Positions 9,976-21,521 are shown, counted from the first letter of the stretch. The stretch: 64,000 nt of DNA from Hydrogenophaga intermedia (GCF_000723405.1 NZ_CCAE010000015.1:1-64000); one strand, 5' to 3'. The notes: generated by a model not told the origin, from the letters alone. Made by a program: numbers and translations.

Positions 9976-11988
9976 TTATTTCGCGAGCCAGACGAAGTAC
10001 GTCATGAACAGCATCACCCCCACGAGCATCATCAGCGCGTAGTGGTAGAGATAGCCGGTCTGCGCGCGGCGCACCACCGCCGCGATGGCGCCGACGATCT
10101 TCCAGCTGGCGTTGACGATCCCGCCCTCGATGACACCGCGGTCACCGCCCTTCCAGAGGCCGGTGCCCAGGCCGCGCGCGGCGCGGGCCAGCACGTTCTC
10201 GTTGAACCAGTCCATGTAGTACTTGTTCTCGAGGACGACGACGATGGGACGCAGCGCGCGCGCGATGGCCGCCGGCACGGCCGGGTTGACCATGTAGCAG
10301 TACCAGGCGCTCACGAAGCCGGCCAGCGCCAGGTACAGCGGCGGCGTGCTGAAGGCATGACCAGCCATGGACAGCGGGCCGTGGAAGATCTCGGCGAACT
10401 TCGACAGCGCGGGGTGCGCGTCGCTGTTGATGGTGATGGCGTCGCGGAAGAAGTCGCCGAACACCATGGGTTCTATCGTGAGGTAGCCGATGATCACCGA
10501 CGGGATGGCCAGCAGCACCAGGGGCAGCGTCACCACCCAGGGCGACTCGTGCGGCTTGCCGTCACCGTGGTGGCCATGGTCGTCGTGGTGGTGCGCGTCG
10601 GGGTTCTGGTCGTAGCGCTCTTTTCCGTGGAAGACCAGGAAGTACAGGCGGAACGAATAGAACGAGGTGACGAACACGCCAGCCAGCACCGCGAAGTACG
10701 CGAAGTGCGCGGCCGGCAGGTTGCTGAAATGCACCGCCTCGATGATCGAGTCCTTGGAGTAGAAGCCCGAGAACAGCGGCGTGCCGATGAGCGCGAGCGT
10801 GCCCAGCAGCGAGGTGATCCAGGTGATGGGCATGTACTTGCGCACGCCGCCCATCCAGCGGATGTCCTGGTTGTGGTGCAGGCCCATGATGACCGAGCCG
10901 GCCGCGAGGAACAGCAAGGCCTTGAAGAAGGCGTGCGTCATCAGGTGGAACACCGCGACCGAGTAGGCCGAGGCGCCGAGCGCCACCGTCATGTAGCCAA
11001 GCTGCGATAGCGTGGAGTACGCCACGACGCGCTTGATGTCGTTCTGGATGATGCCCAGAAAGCCCATGAACAGCGCGGTGATGGCGCCGATGATCATGAC
11101 GAAGTTGAGCGCGGTGTCGGACAGCTCGTAGAGCGGGCTCATGCGCGCGACCATGAAGATGCCGGCCGTCACCATGGTGGCGGCGTGGATCAGCGCGGAG
11201 ATCGGCGTGGGACCTTCCATGGAGTCGGGCAGCCACACGTGCAGCGGGAACTGCGCGCTCTTGCCCATGGCGCCGATGAACAGGCAGATGCAGATCACGG
11301 TGATCAGCATCCAGTCGGTGCCCGGGAAGCCCAGGCCGCCGAGTTCGCCGGCCTTGGCGAAGATCTCGCTGTAGTTCATCGTGCCGGTGTAAGCCACAAT
11401 CAGGCCGATACCGAGGATGAAGCCGAAGTCGCCCACCCGGTTGACCAGGAAGGCCTTCATGTTGGCGAAGATGGCCGAAGGCTTGTTGAACCAGAAGCCG
11501 ATCAGCAGGTACGACACCAGGCCCACCGCCTCCCAGCCGAAGAAGAGCTGCAGCAGGTTGTTGCTCATGACCAGCATGAGCATGGAGAAGGTGAACAGCG
11601 AGATGTAGGCGAAGAAGCGGTTGTAGCCGTCGTCGTCGGCCATGTAGCCGATGGTGTAGAGGTGCACCATGAGCGAGACGAAGGTGACGACCACCATCAT
11701 CATCGCGGTCAGGCCGTCGACGAGGAAGCCGATTTCCATCTTCAGGCCGCCGATGACCATCCATTCGTAGATGGTGGCATTGAAGCGCGCGCCCTCGATC
11801 ACGTCACACAGCGTGATGACCGAGAGGATCATCGCGATCAGCACGCCAAGGATGGTGGCGCCGTGCGAGGCGCGCCGGCCAATGACGTTGCCACCGAAGG
11901 CGGTGCCCAGGATGCCAGCCACGAGCGAGCCCACCAGGGGCGCCAGCGGCACGGCGAGCAGCGTGGAGGCGGATAGCGTGTTGCTCAT
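9976..11988 (-). CDS. nuoL: NADH-quinone oxidoreductase subunit L
   Basis: Distal antiporter-like subunit of complex I, 670 residues, with about 16 helices including the long lateral helix that braces the membrane arm. Motifs seen: LFFGWEAVGLVSYLLIGFW, the proton-channel stretch GKSAQFPLHVWLPDSMEGPTP and DIKRVVAYSTLSQLGYM. A histidine-rich loop (DAHHHDDHGHHGDG, about residues 470-483) sits between helices and is a local elaboration. The gene is 7 bases after nuoK. Confidence 0.97.
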   Translation of the reverse strand: MSNTLSASTLLAVPLAPLVGSLVAGILGTAFGGNVIGRRASHGATILGVLIAMILSVITLCDVIEGARFNATIYEWMVIGGLKMEIGFLVDGLTAMMMVVVTFVSLMVHLYTIGYMADDDGYNRFFAYISLFTFSMLMLVMSNNLLQLFFGWEAVGLVSYLLIGFWFNKPSAIFANMKAFLVNRVGDFGFILGIGLIVAYTGTMNYSEIFAKAGELGGLGFPGTDWMLITVICICLFIGAMGKSAQFPLHVWLPDSMEGPTPISALIHAATMVTAGIFMVARMSPLYELSDTALNFVMIIGAITALFMGFLGIIQNDIKRVVAYSTLSQLGYMTVALGASAYSVAVFHLMTHAFFKALLFLAAGSVIMGLHHNQDIRWMGGVRKYMPITWITSLLGTLALIGTPLFSGFYSKDSIIEAVHFSNLPAAHFAYFAVLAGVFVTSFYSFRLYFLVFHGKERYDQNPDAHHHDDHGHHGDGKPHESPWVVTLPLVLLAIPSVIIGYLTIEPMVFGDFFRDAITINSDAHPALSKFAEIFHGPLSMAGHAFSTPPLYLALAGFVSAWYCYMVNPAVPAAIARALRPIVVVLENKYYMDWFNENVLARAARGLGTGLWKGGDRGVIEGGIVNASWKIVGAIAAVVRRAQTGYLYHYALMMLVGVMLFMTYFVWLAK

Positions 11989-11995
11989 GTTCCGG

Positions 11996-12307
11996 TCAGC
12001 CCTTCAGCGTGTTGAGTTCTTCGACGCTGATCGACGACTTGTTGCGGAACAGCAGCACGAGGATGGCGAGGCCGATGGCCGACTCGGCGGCCGCCACGGT
12101 GAGGATGAAGAACACGAACACCTGGCCGTGCAGGTCGCCCAGGTAATGGGAGAAGGCCACGAAGTTCATGTTGACCGCGAGCAGCATGAGCTCGATGGCC
12201 ATGAGCAGCACGATCAGGTTCTTGCGGTTGAGGAAGATGCCGACGACGGAGATCGCGAAGAGGATCGCGCCGACGGACAGAAAATGACCCAGCGAGAGAC
12301 TGCTCAT
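11996..12307 (-). CDS. nuoK: NADH-quinone oxidoreductase subunit K
   Basis: Three-helix membrane subunit of 103 residues. The two buried glutamates needed for proton transfer are visible in [11 protein letters not shown] and [11 protein letters not shown]. Its ATG overlaps the nuoJ stop by four bases (ATGA), indicating translational coupling. Confidence 0.97.
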   Translation of the reverse strand: MSSLSLGHFLSVGAILFAISVVGIFLNRKNLIVLLMAIELMLLAVNMNFVAFSHYLGDLHGQVFVFFILTVAAAESAIGLAILVLLFRNKSSISVEELNTLKG

Positions 12308-12942
12308 GCCTTGCCCTCCTCGGCGTTCTGGGGAACGGCCACCGGGGCCGGCTTGGTGGCCGCCATGGGCACGACGACCAGGCGGTCGCGGGCGCGCACA
12401 TGAACCTGATCACCCGGGTTGATGGCCTTGCTGTCCTTGCGCTGGCGCAGCGTGAGCGCGATGGCCGCGATCATGGCCACGAGCAGGATGAAGCCCGCGA
12501 CCTGGATGGGGTAGAGGTAGGCTGAGTACAGCAGCTTGCCCAGTTCGCCGGTGTTCGACACGTCGGGCGCCACGGCCGGGACGTTGGTGGCGATGGTGGG
12601 GAAGCCAGCCCACAGCACGGCGATCAGTTCGCCGGCCACGACCAGGCCGAGGATGGCCGCCAGCGGAAAGTGGTGCCAAAAGCCGCGGCGCAGCGTCTCG
12701 ATGTTGATGTCGAGCATCATCACCACAAACAGGAACAGCACCATGACGGCGCCGAGGTAGACCAGCACCAGCGTGATACCCAGGAACTCGGCCTTGAGCA
12801 GCAGCCACAGCGCGGCCGCCTGCGAGAACGAGAGCATCAGGTAGAGCACCGCGTGCACGGCGTTGCGCGAGGTGACGACGCGGAAGGCCGCGAACAGCAG
12901 CACCGCCGCGAAGAGGTAGAAGAAACCGGTGGTGAAGTCCAT
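12304..12942 (-). CDS. nuoJ: NADH-quinone oxidoreductase subunit J
   Basis: Membrane subunit of 212 residues with five hydrophobic helices. Helix 3 carries the conserved pattern [20 protein letters not shown], which includes the pi-bulge region of NuoJ/ND6. The C-terminal 45 residues are hydrophilic and Ala/Pro-rich and longer than in enterobacterial NuoJ. The stop overlaps nuoK. Confidence 0.97.
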   Translation of the reverse strand: MDFTTGFFYLFAAVLLFAAFRVVTSRNAVHAVLYLMLSFSQAAALWLLLKAEFLGITLVLVYLGAVMVLFLFVVMMLDINIETLRRGFWHHFPLAAILGLVVAGELIAVLWAGFPTIATNVPAVAPDVSNTGELGKLLYSAYLYPIQVAGFILLVAMIAAIALTLRQRKDSKAINPGDQVHVRARDRLVVVPMAATKPAPVAVPQNAEEGKA

Positions 12943-12959
12943 GGGATGTCTGGATGGGC

Positions 12960-13472
12960 TCAGCGGTACTTCGCGTCGGCGGCCTTGGCTGCGGCGATCT
13001 GGGGTTCGTAGCGGTCACCCACGGCGAGCAGCATTTCCTTGGTGAAGTACAGGTCGCCGCGCTTTTCGCCGTGGTATTCGAAGATGTGGGTCTCGACGAT
13101 CGAATCGACCGGGCAGCTTTCTTCGCAGAAGCCGCAGAAGATGCACTTGGTCAGGTCGATGTCGTAGCGCGTGGTGCGGCGCGTGCCGTCGGCGCGCACG
13201 TCGCTTTCGATGGTGATGGCGACGGCGGGGCACACGGCCTCGCAGAGCTTGCAGGCGATGCAGCGCTCCTCACCGTTCTCATAACGGCGCAGCGCGTGCA
13301 GGCCACGAAAGCGCGGCGACAGCGGCGTCTTTTCCTCGGGGAACTGCACGGTCACCTTGCGGCGGAAGGCGTAGCGGCCGGTCAGGGCCATGCCCTTGGC
13401 CAGCTCGACGAGCATGAAACTCTTGAAGAAGTCGCGGAAGCTGAACGGCGCGACGGCGGTCGTGGTGGTCAT
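12960..13472 (-). CDS. nuoI: NADH-quinone oxidoreductase subunit I
   Basis: Peripheral-arm ferredoxin-like subunit (170 aa) carrying two [4Fe-4S] clusters (N6a, N6b). The two binding motifs are [12 protein letters not shown] and [12 protein letters not shown]. The N-terminal stretch [20 protein letters not shown] is the amphipathic membrane-contact region typical of NuoI. It passes electrons from NuoG toward NuoB. Confidence 0.97.
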   Translation of the reverse strand: MTTTTAVAPFSFRDFFKSFMLVELAKGMALTGRYAFRRKVTVQFPEEKTPLSPRFRGLHALRRYENGEERCIACKLCEAVCPAVAITIESDVRADGTRRTTRYDIDLTKCIFCGFCEESCPVDSIVETHIFEYHGEKRGDLYFTKEMLLAVGDRYEPQIAAAKAADAKYR

Positions 13473-13485
13473 CGTTATGCCCTCC

Positions 13486-14562
13486 TCACTGCCAGATGTT
13501 CCACGGCGACTTCATGAGCGCACCCACGAGCAGCAGCCACACCAGCGTGACAGGGATGAAGATCTTCCAGCCCAGACGCATGATCTGGTCGTAGCGGAAG
13601 CGCGGGAAGGTGGCGCGGATCCAGATGAAGATCGAGACCACGAAGACGGTCTTGATGCCCAACCAGATCCAGCCCGGAATGAAGTCGAGGAAGGCCACGG
13701 GTGGCAGCCAGCCGCCGAGGAACATCAGCACGGCAATGATGGACACCAGCCACATGCTGGCGTACTCGGCCAGGAAGAAGATGGCGAAGCCCATGCCCGA
13801 GTACTCGACCATGTGGCCGGCCACGATCTCGGCCTCGCCCTCGACGACGTCGAAGGGGTGGCGGTTGGTTTCGGCCACACCCGAGATGAGGTAGACGACA
13901 AAGATGGGCAGCAGCGGCAGCCAGTTCCAGGAGAGGAAGTCCAGGCCCATGCCCGCGCCCATGCCACGGCTCTGCGAGTTCACGATCTCGGCCAGGTTCA
14001 GGCTGCCGGCGGTCATCACCACCACCAGGAAGCAGAAGCCGATGGCGATCTCGTAGCTCACCATCTGCGCGGACGCACGCAGCGCGCCCAGGAAGGCGTA
14101 CTTGGAGTTGGACGCCCAGCCCGCGATGATCACGCCGTAGACCTCGATGGAGGTGATGGCGAGGATGACCAGCAGGCCCGCGTTGACGTTGGCCAGCACG
14201 GCCTCGGGGCCGAAGGGAATGGCCACCCACGCGGCCAGCGCCGGCATGATGGCCATGACCGGGCCGAGGCGGAACAGGCCGTTGGCGGCCGCGCTCGGGC
14301 GGATCAGTTCCTTGGTGAGCAGCTTCAACGCGTCCGCGATGGGCTGCAGCAGACCGAAGGGGCCCACGCGGTTGGGACCGTGGCGCACCTGCATCCAGCC
14401 GAGCAGCTTGCGCTCCCACAGCGTGAGGTAGGCGACCGCGCCCATCAGCGGCGCCAGCACCGCGACGATCTTGATCAGGGCCCAGAGCACGGGCCAAGCC
14501 GCTGCCGTCCACCACGGCGCGTTGATGAGGCCCAGGCCTCCGTTGTACATCGCGTCGATCAC
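13486..14562 (-). CDS. nuoH: NADH-quinone oxidoreductase subunit H
   Basis: Membrane subunit (358 aa, eight helices) that forms the quinone-access chamber with NuoB and NuoD. The conserved loop with [26 protein letters not shown] is present. The start appears to be GTG at 14562, overlapping the nuoG stop as GTGA; the first in-frame ATG is four codons further in. The GTG gives the N terminus MIDAMYNGG and fits translational coupling. Confidence 0.96.
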   Translation of the reverse strand: MIDAMYNGGLGLINAPWWTAAAWPVLWALIKIVAVLAPLMGAVAYLTLWERKLLGWMQVRHGPNRVGPFGLLQPIADALKLLTKELIRPSAAANGLFRLGPVMAIMPALAAWVAIPFGPEAVLANVNAGLLVILAITSIEVYGVIIAGWASNSKYAFLGALRASAQMVSYEIAIGFCFLVVVMTAGSLNLAEIVNSQSRGMGAGMGLDFLSWNWLPLLPIFVVYLISGVAETNRHPFDVVEGEAEIVAGHMVEYSGMGFAIFFLAEYASMWLVSIIAVLMFLGGWLPPVAFLDFIPGWIWLGIKTVFVVSIFIWIRATFPRFRYDQIMRLGWKIFIPVTLVWLLLVGALMKSPWNIWQ

Positions 14563-16703
14563 GCTGCCACCCCTTCCTGGGCGCTCTGCTTCGCGTGCGC
14601 ACGACGCGCGTCGGCGGTGAGTTGCAGCGACGTCGCCCGGCGCACGAGCGGATCGAGCTGGTAGATGCTGGCCACGCAGGGCGCGGCACTGGCGGTTGCG
14701 GTGTCGATGCTTGCGCCGGAAGCCTTGTTGTTCAGGCGATCGGCCGCGACCACGGCACCCGATTCGACACCCGGCAACGCGCGCGCGAGCACGGCCTGCG
14801 AGGAGTCGGCGTCGAAGCCCGGGAGTTCGAGCAGGTTGCCCAGCACGCGCAGCACCTTCCAGGCCGGGCGGGTGTCGCCCAGCGGGCGCACCACGGCGTG
14901 GAAGCTCTGCAGGCGGCCTTCGGCGTTGACGAAGCTGCCCGAGGTCTCGCTGAACGGTGCGATCGGCAGCAGCACGTCGCTCAAGTCCAGGTTGGTCTTG
15001 AACGGGCTCAGTGTGACGACCATGTCGGTCTGGCGCAGACCATCAAGTCCAACGGCCGTGTCCTCGGCCTCCACGTTGAGCAGCAGCGCGGCCTTGAGCG
15101 CGCCGCCGAGCATGCGGCCGGCGTCCAGCCCGCCCTGCCCCGGCACGGCATTCACAAGCTGCGCGCCCACGGTATTGGCGGCCTCGGTGAGGTACCCCAC
15201 GCTGGCGCCGGTGTGCTCGGCGATGAAGTTGGCAAGAGCCAGCAGGCTGGCGGCCTGCGCGTGGTGCGCGGCGGCATTGCCCAGCAGCACGGCTTTGTGC
15301 TCGCCGCCCAGCAACGAGGTCGCGATGGCGCGCTGCGCGTCGCTGGGCGTGGCGGCCACGGGCGCGTTCACGCCCTTCTCGGCGGCCACGGCAGCGGCCA
15401 CGCCGGCCAGGGCGGAGGCCCAGTCACGGCTGTCGGACAGCAGGCTGTTCTTGAGCTTGATGGCCCAATCGGGCGCGGTCTCGGTGATCGCGCTGAGCTG
15501 AGCGCCACGGCGCACGGCCTGGCGAATGCGTTGCGCGAACAGCGGGTGGTCTTTGCGCAGGTTGGCACCCACGACGAGCACGCGCTGCAGCGTGGAGAGT
15601 TCGGCAATGGGCCGGCCCAGCCAGCGCGCCTGGCCCTTGGGTGCCACGGCAGCGGCGTCGGCCGCGCGCAGGCGGCTGTCGATGTTTTCGCTGCCCAGGC
15701 CGCGCACCAGCGCGCCAGCGAGGGCCAGTTCTTCCACGGTGGCGTGCGGGCTGGCCAACAGGCCGATGGCACCGGCACCGTGCGAACCCTTGACCTGTTT
15801 GAGGCCGTTGGCCACGTACTCCAGCGCGGTCTGCCAGTCCACGGTCTTCCACTCGCCGCCCTGCTTGAGCATGGGCTGGGTGAGTCGGTCAGGGCCATTG
15901 AGCGCTTCGTAGGAGAAGCGGTCGCGGTCGGCGATCCAGCATTCGTTGACCGCTTCGTTCTCGAGCGGCACCACGCGCATGACCTGGTGGTTCTTGACCT
16001 GCACCACGAGGTTGGCGCCGGTGGAATCGTGCGGACTCACGCTCTTGCGGCGCGAGAGTTCCCAGGTGCGCGCGCTGTAGCGGAAGGGCTTGCTGGTGAG
16101 CGCACCCACGGGACAGATGTCGATCATGTTGCCCGAGAGCTCGGAGTCCACCGACTGACCCACGAAGGTTTCGATCTCGGCGTGCTCACCGCGGTGGCTC
16201 ATGCCGAGCTCCATGACGCCCGCGATCTCTTGTCCGAAGCGCACACAGCGCGTGCAGTGGATGCAGCGGCTCATCTCTTCCATGGAGATGAGCGGGCCCA
16301 CGTTCTTGTGGAAGACGACGCGCTTTTCTTCCTGGTAGCGCGAGCCGGAGCCGCCGTAGCCCACGGCCAAGTCCTGCAACTGGCATTCGCCGCCCTGGTC
16401 GCAGATGGGGCAGTCGAGCGGGTGGTTGATGAGCAGGAACTCCATCACAGACTTCTGGGCCTTGACGGCCTTGTCGCTCTGGGTACGCACGATCATGCCC
16501 TGCGTGACGGGCGTGGCGCAGGCCGGCATGGCCTTGGGCGCCTTCTCCACGTCGACCAGACACATGCGGCAGTTGGCCGCGATGGACAGCTTCTTGTGGT
16601 AGCAGAAGTGGGGGATGTAGGTGCCCGCCTTCTCGGCCGCATGCATGACCATGCTGCCCGGGGGCACTTCGACCTTCTTGCCGTCGAGTTCGATTTCGAT
16701 CAT
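14559..16703 (-). CDS. nuoG: NADH-quinone oxidoreductase subunit G
   Basis: Large peripheral subunit (714 aa). The N-terminal ferredoxin domain binds one [2Fe-2S] and two [4Fe-4S] clusters: cysteine sets in [33 protein letters not shown] and [13 protein letters not shown], then DICPVGAL. The C-terminal two thirds is a molybdopterin-oxidoreductase fold that no longer binds cofactor and is divergent, as usual for the subunit. It begins 25 bases after nuoF. Confidence 0.96.
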   Translation of the reverse strand: MIEIELDGKKVEVPPGSMVMHAAEKAGTYIPHFCYHKKLSIAANCRMCLVDVEKAPKAMPACATPVTQGMIVRTQSDKAVKAQKSVMEFLLINHPLDCPICDQGGECQLQDLAVGYGGSGSRYQEEKRVVFHKNVGPLISMEEMSRCIHCTRCVRFGQEIAGVMELGMSHRGEHAEIETFVGQSVDSELSGNMIDICPVGALTSKPFRYSARTWELSRRKSVSPHDSTGANLVVQVKNHQVMRVVPLENEAVNECWIADRDRFSYEALNGPDRLTQPMLKQGGEWKTVDWQTALEYVANGLKQVKGSHGAGAIGLLASPHATVEELALAGALVRGLGSENIDSRLRAADAAAVAPKGQARWLGRPIAELSTLQRVLVVGANLRKDHPLFAQRIRQAVRRGAQLSAITETAPDWAIKLKNSLLSDSRDWASALAGVAAAVAAEKGVNAPVAATPSDAQRAIATSLLGGEHKAVLLGNAAAHHAQAASLLALANFIAEHTGASVGYLTEAANTVGAQLVNAVPGQGGLDAGRMLGGALKAALLLNVEAEDTAVGLDGLRQTDMVVTLSPFKTNLDLSDVLLPIAPFSETSGSFVNAEGRLQSFHAVVRPLGDTRPAWKVLRVLGNLLELPGFDADSSQAVLARALPGVESGAVVAADRLNNKASGASIDTATASAAPCVASIYQLDPLVRRATSLQLTADARRAHAKQSAQEGVAA

Positions 16704-16728
16704 GGGGATGTCCGTGTTCCTCGTGCTC

Positions 16729-18090
16729 TCAGGCCGTGGCCGCCTTGTTGCGCGTGTCGGCCTGCGCGGCGTTGATCTTGGCCTCGAACTCGTGGCGGAA
16801 GTGCTTGATCATGGCGCGCACCGGCATGGCCGCGGCATCGCCGAGCGCGCAGATGGTGCGGCCCATGATGTTCTCGGCCACGTTGTCCAGCAGTTGCATG
16901 TCTTCTGGGCGGCCCAGGCCACGGTCGATGCGATCGACCATGCGCCAGAGCCAGCCCGTGCCTTCGCGGCAGGGCGTGCACTGGCCGCAGCTTTCGTGCA
17001 TGTAGAAGTAGGACAGGCGCTTGAGCGACTCGACCATGTCGCGCGAGTCGTCCATCACGATGACGGCGCCCGAGCCCAGCATGGAGCCGGCCTTGGCGAT
17101 GGAGTCGTAGTCCATCGTGCACTCCATCATGATGTGCGCGGGCAGGACGGGGGCCGACGAACCGCCGGGGATCACGGCCTTGAGCTGGCGGCCCTTGCGC
17201 ACGCCGCCCGCGAGTTCGAGCAGCTTGCTGAAGGGCGTGCCCAGCGGGATCTCGAAGTTGCCGGGCATCTCCACGTCGCCGCTGACCGAGAAGATCTTGG
17301 TGCCGCCGTTGTTGGGCTTGCCGATCTCGAGGTAGGCCTGGCCGCCGTTGCGGATGATCCAGGGCACCGCCGCGAAGGTCTCGGTGTTGTTGATGGTGGT
17401 GGGCTTGCCGTAGAGGCCGAAGCTGGCGGGAAACGGTGGCTTGAAGCGCGGCTGGCCCTTCTTGCCTTCCAGCGATTCGAGGAGCGCGGTTTCCTCACCG
17501 CAGATGTAGGCGCCGAAGCCGTGGTGGCCGTGCAGCTGGAAGCTGAAGTCGGAGCCCAGGATCTTGTCGCCGAGCAGGCCGGCCGCCCTGGCCTCCTCCA
17601 ACGCGGCCTCGAAGCGCTCGTACACCTCGAAGATCTCGCCGTGGATGTAGTTGTAGCCCACGCTGATGCCCATGGCGTACGCCGCGATCGCCATGCCTTC
17701 GATGACGATGTGCGGGTTGTACATGAGGATGTCGCGGTCCTTGCAAGTGCCCGGCTCGCCCTCGTCGGAGTTGCAGACGAGGTACTTCTGCCCCGGGAAC
17801 TGGCGCGGCATGAAGCTCCATTTCAGGCCGCTGGGGAAGCCGGCGCCGCCACGGCCGCGCAGGGCCGATTCCTTGACGGTGGCGATGACCTGGTCGGGCG
17901 TGAGCGGCTCGCCGCCGTCCTTGCCGAGGATCTTGCGCAGGGCCTTGTAGCCGCCGCGCGCCTCGTAGTCCTTGAGGGACCAGTTCTTGCCATCGAGGTC
18001 CGCGTAGATCTGCGGGCTGATGTGGCGGCCGTGGAAGCAGGTTTGCACGCCGGTGGCGGCGAACTGGCCGATGATCTGTTGGGCGTTCAT
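16729..18090 (-). CDS. nuoF: NADH-quinone oxidoreductase subunit F (NADH/FMN-binding)
   Basis: NADH dehydrogenase subunit of 453 residues that accepts hydride from NADH onto FMN. The Gly-rich motif [13 protein letters not shown] and the region [16 protein letters not shown] bind NADH and [19 protein letters not shown], with a later cysteine, binds [4Fe-4S] cluster N3. Its ATG shares one base with the nuoE stop (TGATG). Confidence 0.97.
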   Translation of the reverse strand: MNAQQIIGQFAATGVQTCFHGRHISPQIYADLDGKNWSLKDYEARGGYKALRKILGKDGGEPLTPDQVIATVKESALRGRGGAGFPSGLKWSFMPRQFPGQKYLVCNSDEGEPGTCKDRDILMYNPHIVIEGMAIAAYAMGISVGYNYIHGEIFEVYERFEAALEEARAAGLLGDKILGSDFSFQLHGHHGFGAYICGEETALLESLEGKKGQPRFKPPFPASFGLYGKPTTINNTETFAAVPWIIRNGGQAYLEIGKPNNGGTKIFSVSGDVEMPGNFEIPLGTPFSKLLELAGGVRKGRQLKAVIPGGSSAPVLPAHIMMECTMDYDSIAKAGSMLGSGAVIVMDDSRDMVESLKRLSYFYMHESCGQCTPCREGTGWLWRMVDRIDRGLGRPEDMQLLDNVAENIMGRTICALGDAAAMPVRAMIKHFRHEFEAKINAAQADTRNKAATA

Positions 18091-18611
18091 CAGGACTGGC
18101 CCTCCGCGGCGCGCAGGCCATCGACAAGCTGGTCAAGCTTGTCGTGGCTCATGAAGCTGCACATGTGGCGGTCGTTCACCAGCATCACGGGGGCGTCGGC
18201 GCAGGCGCCCAGGCACTCGCTCTGCTGCAGGGTGAACAGGCCGTCGGGCGTGGTCTCGCCCATTTCGATGCCGAGCTTGTGCTCGAGATGGTGCAAGGCC
18301 TTCTGGCCATCGCGCAACTGGCACGGCAGGTTGGTGCAGACGTTGAGCTTGAACTTGCCCACCGGCCGCTGGTTGTACATGTTGTAGAAGGTCGTGACCT
18401 CGTGCACCGCGATCGGCTCGACGCCGATGTAGGCGGCCAATGCGGCCTCGGCCTCGGTGCTCACCCAGCCCTGCTCCTGCTGGATGATGGCCAGGCAGGC
18501 CATGACGGCCGAGATGCGTTGCTCGGCCGGGTACTTGGCGACCTCGCGGTCGAAGCGCGCGATGGTCGCGGCGGAGAAGCTCACAGGGGTGCTGGGCACG
18601 GGGGTGCTCAT
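18090..18611 (-). CDS. nuoE: NADH-quinone oxidoreductase subunit E
   Basis: Thioredoxin-fold [2Fe-2S] protein of 173 residues (cluster N1a). The four cysteine ligands are in CTNLPC and CLGAC. The N-terminal helical bundle ([13 protein letters not shown]) is typical. The start ATG overlaps the nuoD stop (ATGA). Confidence 0.97.
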   Translation of the reverse strand: MSTPVPSTPVSFSAATIARFDREVAKYPAEQRISAVMACLAIIQQEQGWVSTEAEAALAAYIGVEPIAVHEVTTFYNMYNQRPVGKFKLNVCTNLPCQLRDGQKALHHLEHKLGIEMGETTPDGLFTLQQSECLGACADAPVMLVNDRHMCSFMSHDKLDQLVDGLRAAEGQS

Positions 18612-19861
18612 CGGTCGATCTCCCCGAAAACGATGTCCATGGTGCCGATGATGGCGACCGCGTCGGCCAGCATGTGGCCACGCGCCATCTCGTCGAGCGT
18701 GGCGAGGTGCGCGAAACCGGGCGCACGGATTTTCAGGCGGTAGGGCTTGTTGGCACCGTCGCTCACGAGGTAGATGCCGAACTCGCCCTTGGGGTGCTCG
18801 ACGGCGGCGTAGGCCTCGCCCTCGGGCACGTGGAAACCTTCGGTGAAGAGCTTGAAGTGGTGGATCAGCTCTTCCATGTTGGCCTTCATGGCCTCACGCG
18901 CGGGCGGCGCCACCTTGTGGTTGTCGGTGATCACCGGGCCCGGGTTGGCGCGCAGCCAGTCCACGCACTGCTTGATGATGCGGTTGGACTGCTTCAGCTC
19001 CTCCATTCGGACGAGGTAGCGGTCGTAGGTGTCACCGGTCTTGCCGACCGGGATGTCGAAATCCATGCGATCGTAGACCTCGTACGGCTGCTTCTTGCGC
19101 AGGTCCCAGGCGATGCCGGAGCCGCGCAGCATGGGGCCGGTCATGCCCAGGTTGAGCGCGCGCTCGGCCGGCACCACGCCGATGCCCACCGTGCGCTGTT
19201 TCCAGATGCGGTTGTCCGTCAGCAGTGTGTGGTATTCGTCGAGATAGGTCGGGAAGCGCTTGGTGAAGTCGTCGATGAAGTCGAGCAGGGAACCCTGACG
19301 GTTCCTGTTGAGTTCGTCCACGCCGCGCTGGTTGCGCACCTTGCTCGCCTGGTACTGCGGCATGGTGTCGGGCAGATCACGGTACACGCCACCGGGGCGG
19401 AAGTAGGCCGCGTGCATGCGCGCACCGGACACCGCCTCGTACATGTCGAACAGGTCCTCACGCTCGCGGAAGGCGTAGATGAGGATGGTGGAGCTGCCGC
19501 AGTCGTTGCCGTGCGAGCCGAGCCACATGAGGTGGTTCAGCATCCGCGTGATCTCGGAGAACATCACGCGGATGTACTGCGCGCGGATCGGCACATCGAT
19601 GCCGAGCAGCTTCTCGATCGCCAGGCAGTAGGCGTGCTCGTTGCTCATCATGGACACGTAGTCGAGACGGTCCATGTAGGGCAGCGACTGGATGAAAGTC
19701 TTGTGCTCGGCCAGTTTCTCGGTGGCGCGGTGCAGCAGGCCGATGTGCGGGTCGGCGCGTTGCACGACCTCGCCGTCGAGCTCGAGCACCAGGCGCAGCA
19801 CGCCGTGCGCGGCCGGGTGCTGCGGGCCGAAGTTCAGGGTGTAGTTCTTGATCTCAGCCAT
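18608..19861 (-). CDS. nuoD: NADH-quinone oxidoreductase subunit D
   Basis: The 49-kDa subunit (417 aa), derived from the hydrogenase large subunit, that shapes the quinone-reduction site. The N terminus [14 protein letters not shown] and the [14 protein letters not shown] motif with the quinone-contacting histidine are clear; it ends with the typical DIVFGEIDR. The gene is separate from nuoC, unlike the fused form of enterobacteria, and starts 1 base after nuoC ends. Confidence 0.97.
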   Translation of the reverse strand: MAEIKNYTLNFGPQHPAAHGVLRLVLELDGEVVQRADPHIGLLHRATEKLAEHKTFIQSLPYMDRLDYVSMMSNEHAYCLAIEKLLGIDVPIRAQYIRVMFSEITRMLNHLMWLGSHGNDCGSSTILIYAFREREDLFDMYEAVSGARMHAAYFRPGGVYRDLPDTMPQYQASKVRNQRGVDELNRNRQGSLLDFIDDFTKRFPTYLDEYHTLLTDNRIWKQRTVGIGVVPAERALNLGMTGPMLRGSGIAWDLRKKQPYEVYDRMDFDIPVGKTGDTYDRYLVRMEELKQSNRIIKQCVDWLRANPGPVITDNHKVAPPAREAMKANMEELIHHFKLFTEGFHVPEGEAYAAVEHPKGEFGIYLVSDGANKPYRLKIRAPGFAHLATLDEMARGHMLADAVAIIGTMDIVFGEIDR

Positions 19862-19862
19862 G

Positions 19863-20483
19863 TCAGTGCAGACCGCCGTAGTTGTCTTCGCGGATCACGC
19901 GCGGCGTGACCTCGCGCGGCTCGATCGTCACGGGTTCGTAGATGACGCGCTGGCGCTCGGCGTCGTAGCGCATCTCGACGTGACCCGAGAGCGGGAAGTC
20001 CTTGCGGAACGGGTGCCCGATGAAGCCGTAGTCGGTGAGGATGCGGCGCAGGTCGGTGTGGCCCTCGAAGACGATGCCGTAGAGATCGAAGGCCTCGCGC
20101 TCGTACCAGTTGGCGCTGTTCCAGAGGTTGTTCACCGAGGGCAGCACGGGGAAATCGTCGTCGGCGCAGAACACGCGCACGCGCACGCGCTGGTTGAGGC
20201 TGACGGAGAGCAGGTGCGAGACGGCCGCGAAGCGCTGGCCTTCCCAGCGGCCATCGCCATAGGCGGAATAGTCCATGCCACACAGGTCGATGAGTTGCTC
20301 GAAGCTCGCTTGCGGAGCGTCGCGCAGGGTCTGCATGACGTCCAGGTAGGCGCTGGCGTCGACCGTGACCGTGACCTCGCCACGCTCCAGATCGACCGCG
20401 CGCACGCGGCCGGCGAGCAATTCCTGAAGGCTGGCCTGCAGGGTCTCGGGTGCGACCAGGTGGGAGGGGGATGCGTCGGTCAT
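19863..20483 (-). CDS. nuoC: NADH-quinone oxidoreductase subunit C
   Basis: The 30-kDa subunit (206 aa), which packs against NuoD in the peripheral arm. The diagnostic segment [30 protein letters not shown] is present. The ATG at 20483 ([10 protein letters not shown]) was chosen because it leaves 28 bases after nuoB and gives the family length. A longer open frame upstream overlaps nuoB and is not real. No strong ribosome site is visible. Confidence 0.95.
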   Translation of the reverse strand: MTDASPSHLVAPETLQASLQELLAGRVRAVDLERGEVTVTVDASAYLDVMQTLRDAPQASFEQLIDLCGMDYSAYGDGRWEGQRFAAVSHLLSVSLNQRVRVRVFCADDDFPVLPSVNNLWNSANWYEREAFDLYGIVFEGHTDLRRILTDYGFIGHPFRKDFPLSGHVEMRYDAERQRVIYEPVTIEPREVTPRVIREDNYGGLH

Positions 20484-20511
20484 GTCGTGGGGCTCGGTGT
20501 TGTGCTGTGAC

Positions 20512-20991
20512 TCAGGCGCGGGCGATGGTCTGGGTTCGCCGGATCTTCTGCTGCAGCTGGATGATTCCGTACAGCAGCGCTTCCGCCGTGGGCGGGCAGC
20601 CAGGCACGTACACGTCGACCGGCACGATGCGGTCGCAGCCGCGCACGACCGAGTAGCTGTAGTGGTAATAGCCGCCACCGTTGGCACACGAGCCCATGGA
20701 GAGCACCCAGCGCGGCTCGGCCATCTGGTCGTAGACCTTGCGCAGGGCCGGCGCCATCTTGTTGCACAGGGTGCCGGCCACGATCATGAGGTCGGACTGG
20801 CGGGGACTGGCGCGGAACACCTCGGAGCCGAAGCGCCCGATGTCGTAGCGCGCGGCGGCCGCGTGCATCATCTCCACCGCGCAACAGGCCAGACCGAAAG
20901 TCATGGGCCACAGCGAACCGGTTTTGGCCCAGTTCACCACCGCGTCGTAGCTGGTGGTGACGAAGCCTTCCTTGAAGACACCTTCAATCAT
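20512..20991 (-). CDS. nuoB: NADH-quinone oxidoreductase subunit B
   Basis: Subunit of 159 residues carrying terminal [4Fe-4S] cluster N2, which reduces quinone. The unusual adjacent cysteines are in GLACCAVEM; the other ligands are in GTLCNKM and VPGCPPTAE. It lies between nuoA and nuoC in the operon. Confidence 0.97.
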   Translation of the reverse strand: MIEGVFKEGFVTTSYDAVVNWAKTGSLWPMTFGLACCAVEMMHAAAARYDIGRFGSEVFRASPRQSDLMIVAGTLCNKMAPALRKVYDQMAEPRWVLSMGSCANGGGYYHYSYSVVRGCDRIVPVDVYVPGCPPTAEALLYGIIQLQQKIRRTQTIARA

Positions 20992-21027
20992 GTGCTGCTC
21001 CGAAGCGCGCCCGCAGCGGGAGTGAAC

Positions 21028-21387
21028 TCACTCCCAGTCCAGGGCGCCCTTTTTCCATTCGTAGGCGAAACCCACCGTGAGAATGGCCAGGAACACGACA
21101 CCGGCGACGAAGCCGGTCAAACCGATGTCGGAGAAGGCCACGGCCCAGGGGATGAGGAACGCGATTTCGAGGTCGAAGAGGATGAAGAGGATGGCCACAA
21201 GGTAGTAGCGCACGTCGAACTTCATCCGCGCGTCTTCGAAGGCTTCGAAGCCGCATTCGTAAGGGGAGTTTTTCTCGGCGTCCGGCAGGTTCGGGCCGAG
21301 GATGTAGCCGAGGACCTGGGGAATGATGCCGACCGCGATGCCCACGACGATGAACAGTAGCACGGGCAGGTACTGGTCAAGGCTCAT
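21028..21387 (-). CDS. nuoA: NADH-quinone oxidoreductase subunit A
   Basis: Small three-helix membrane subunit (119 aa). The cytoplasmic loop with the conserved [12 protein letters not shown] signature identifies NuoA/ND3, and its cysteine is the one that marks the active/deactive transition in relatives. It is the first gene of the nuo operon, 49 bases downstream of tRNA-Leu, separated from it by a long hairpin. Confidence 0.97.
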   Translation of the reverse strand: MSLDQYLPVLLFIVVGIAVGIIPQVLGYILGPNLPDAEKNSPYECGFEAFEDARMKFDVRYYLVAILFILFDLEIAFLIPWAVAFSDIGLTGFVAGVVFLAILTVGFAYEWKKGALDWE

Positions 21388-21400
21388 GGTGGGGCGGTTC

Positions 21401-21433
21401 CGTTGACAAGGCCTGCTGGCCTTGTCTTCAACG
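21401..21433 (-). repeat. Long inverted repeat between tRNA-Leu and nuoA
   Basis: GACAAGGCC (21405-21413) and GGCCTTGTC (21418-21426) form a perfect 9-bp stem with a 4-base loop. An outer CGTTG/CAACG pair (21401-21405 and 21429-21433) can extend it across a small bulge. No U-run follows in either direction, so an RNA processing site or attenuating hairpin is more likely than an intrinsic terminator. Confidence 0.6.
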
Positions 21434-21436
21434 ATC

Positions 21437-21521
21437 TGGTGCCGACGGCGAGACTCGAACTCGCACAGCTTTCGCCACTACCCCCTCAAGATAGCGTGTC
21501 TACCAATTTCACCACGTCGGC
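21437..21521 (-). tRNA. tRNA-Leu (anticodon GAG)
   Basis: Class II tRNA of 85 bases, read on the minus strand. The acceptor arm GCCGACG pairs with CGTCGGC and is followed by A and an encoded CCA. The anticodon arm is CTATC-TTGAGGG-GGTAG, with GAG central. There is a variable arm after it (TGGCGAAAGCTG region) and a GTTCGAGTC T-loop. It closely resembles Escherichia coli leuU, which is likewise next to secG. It decodes CUC/CUU. Confidence 0.95.
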
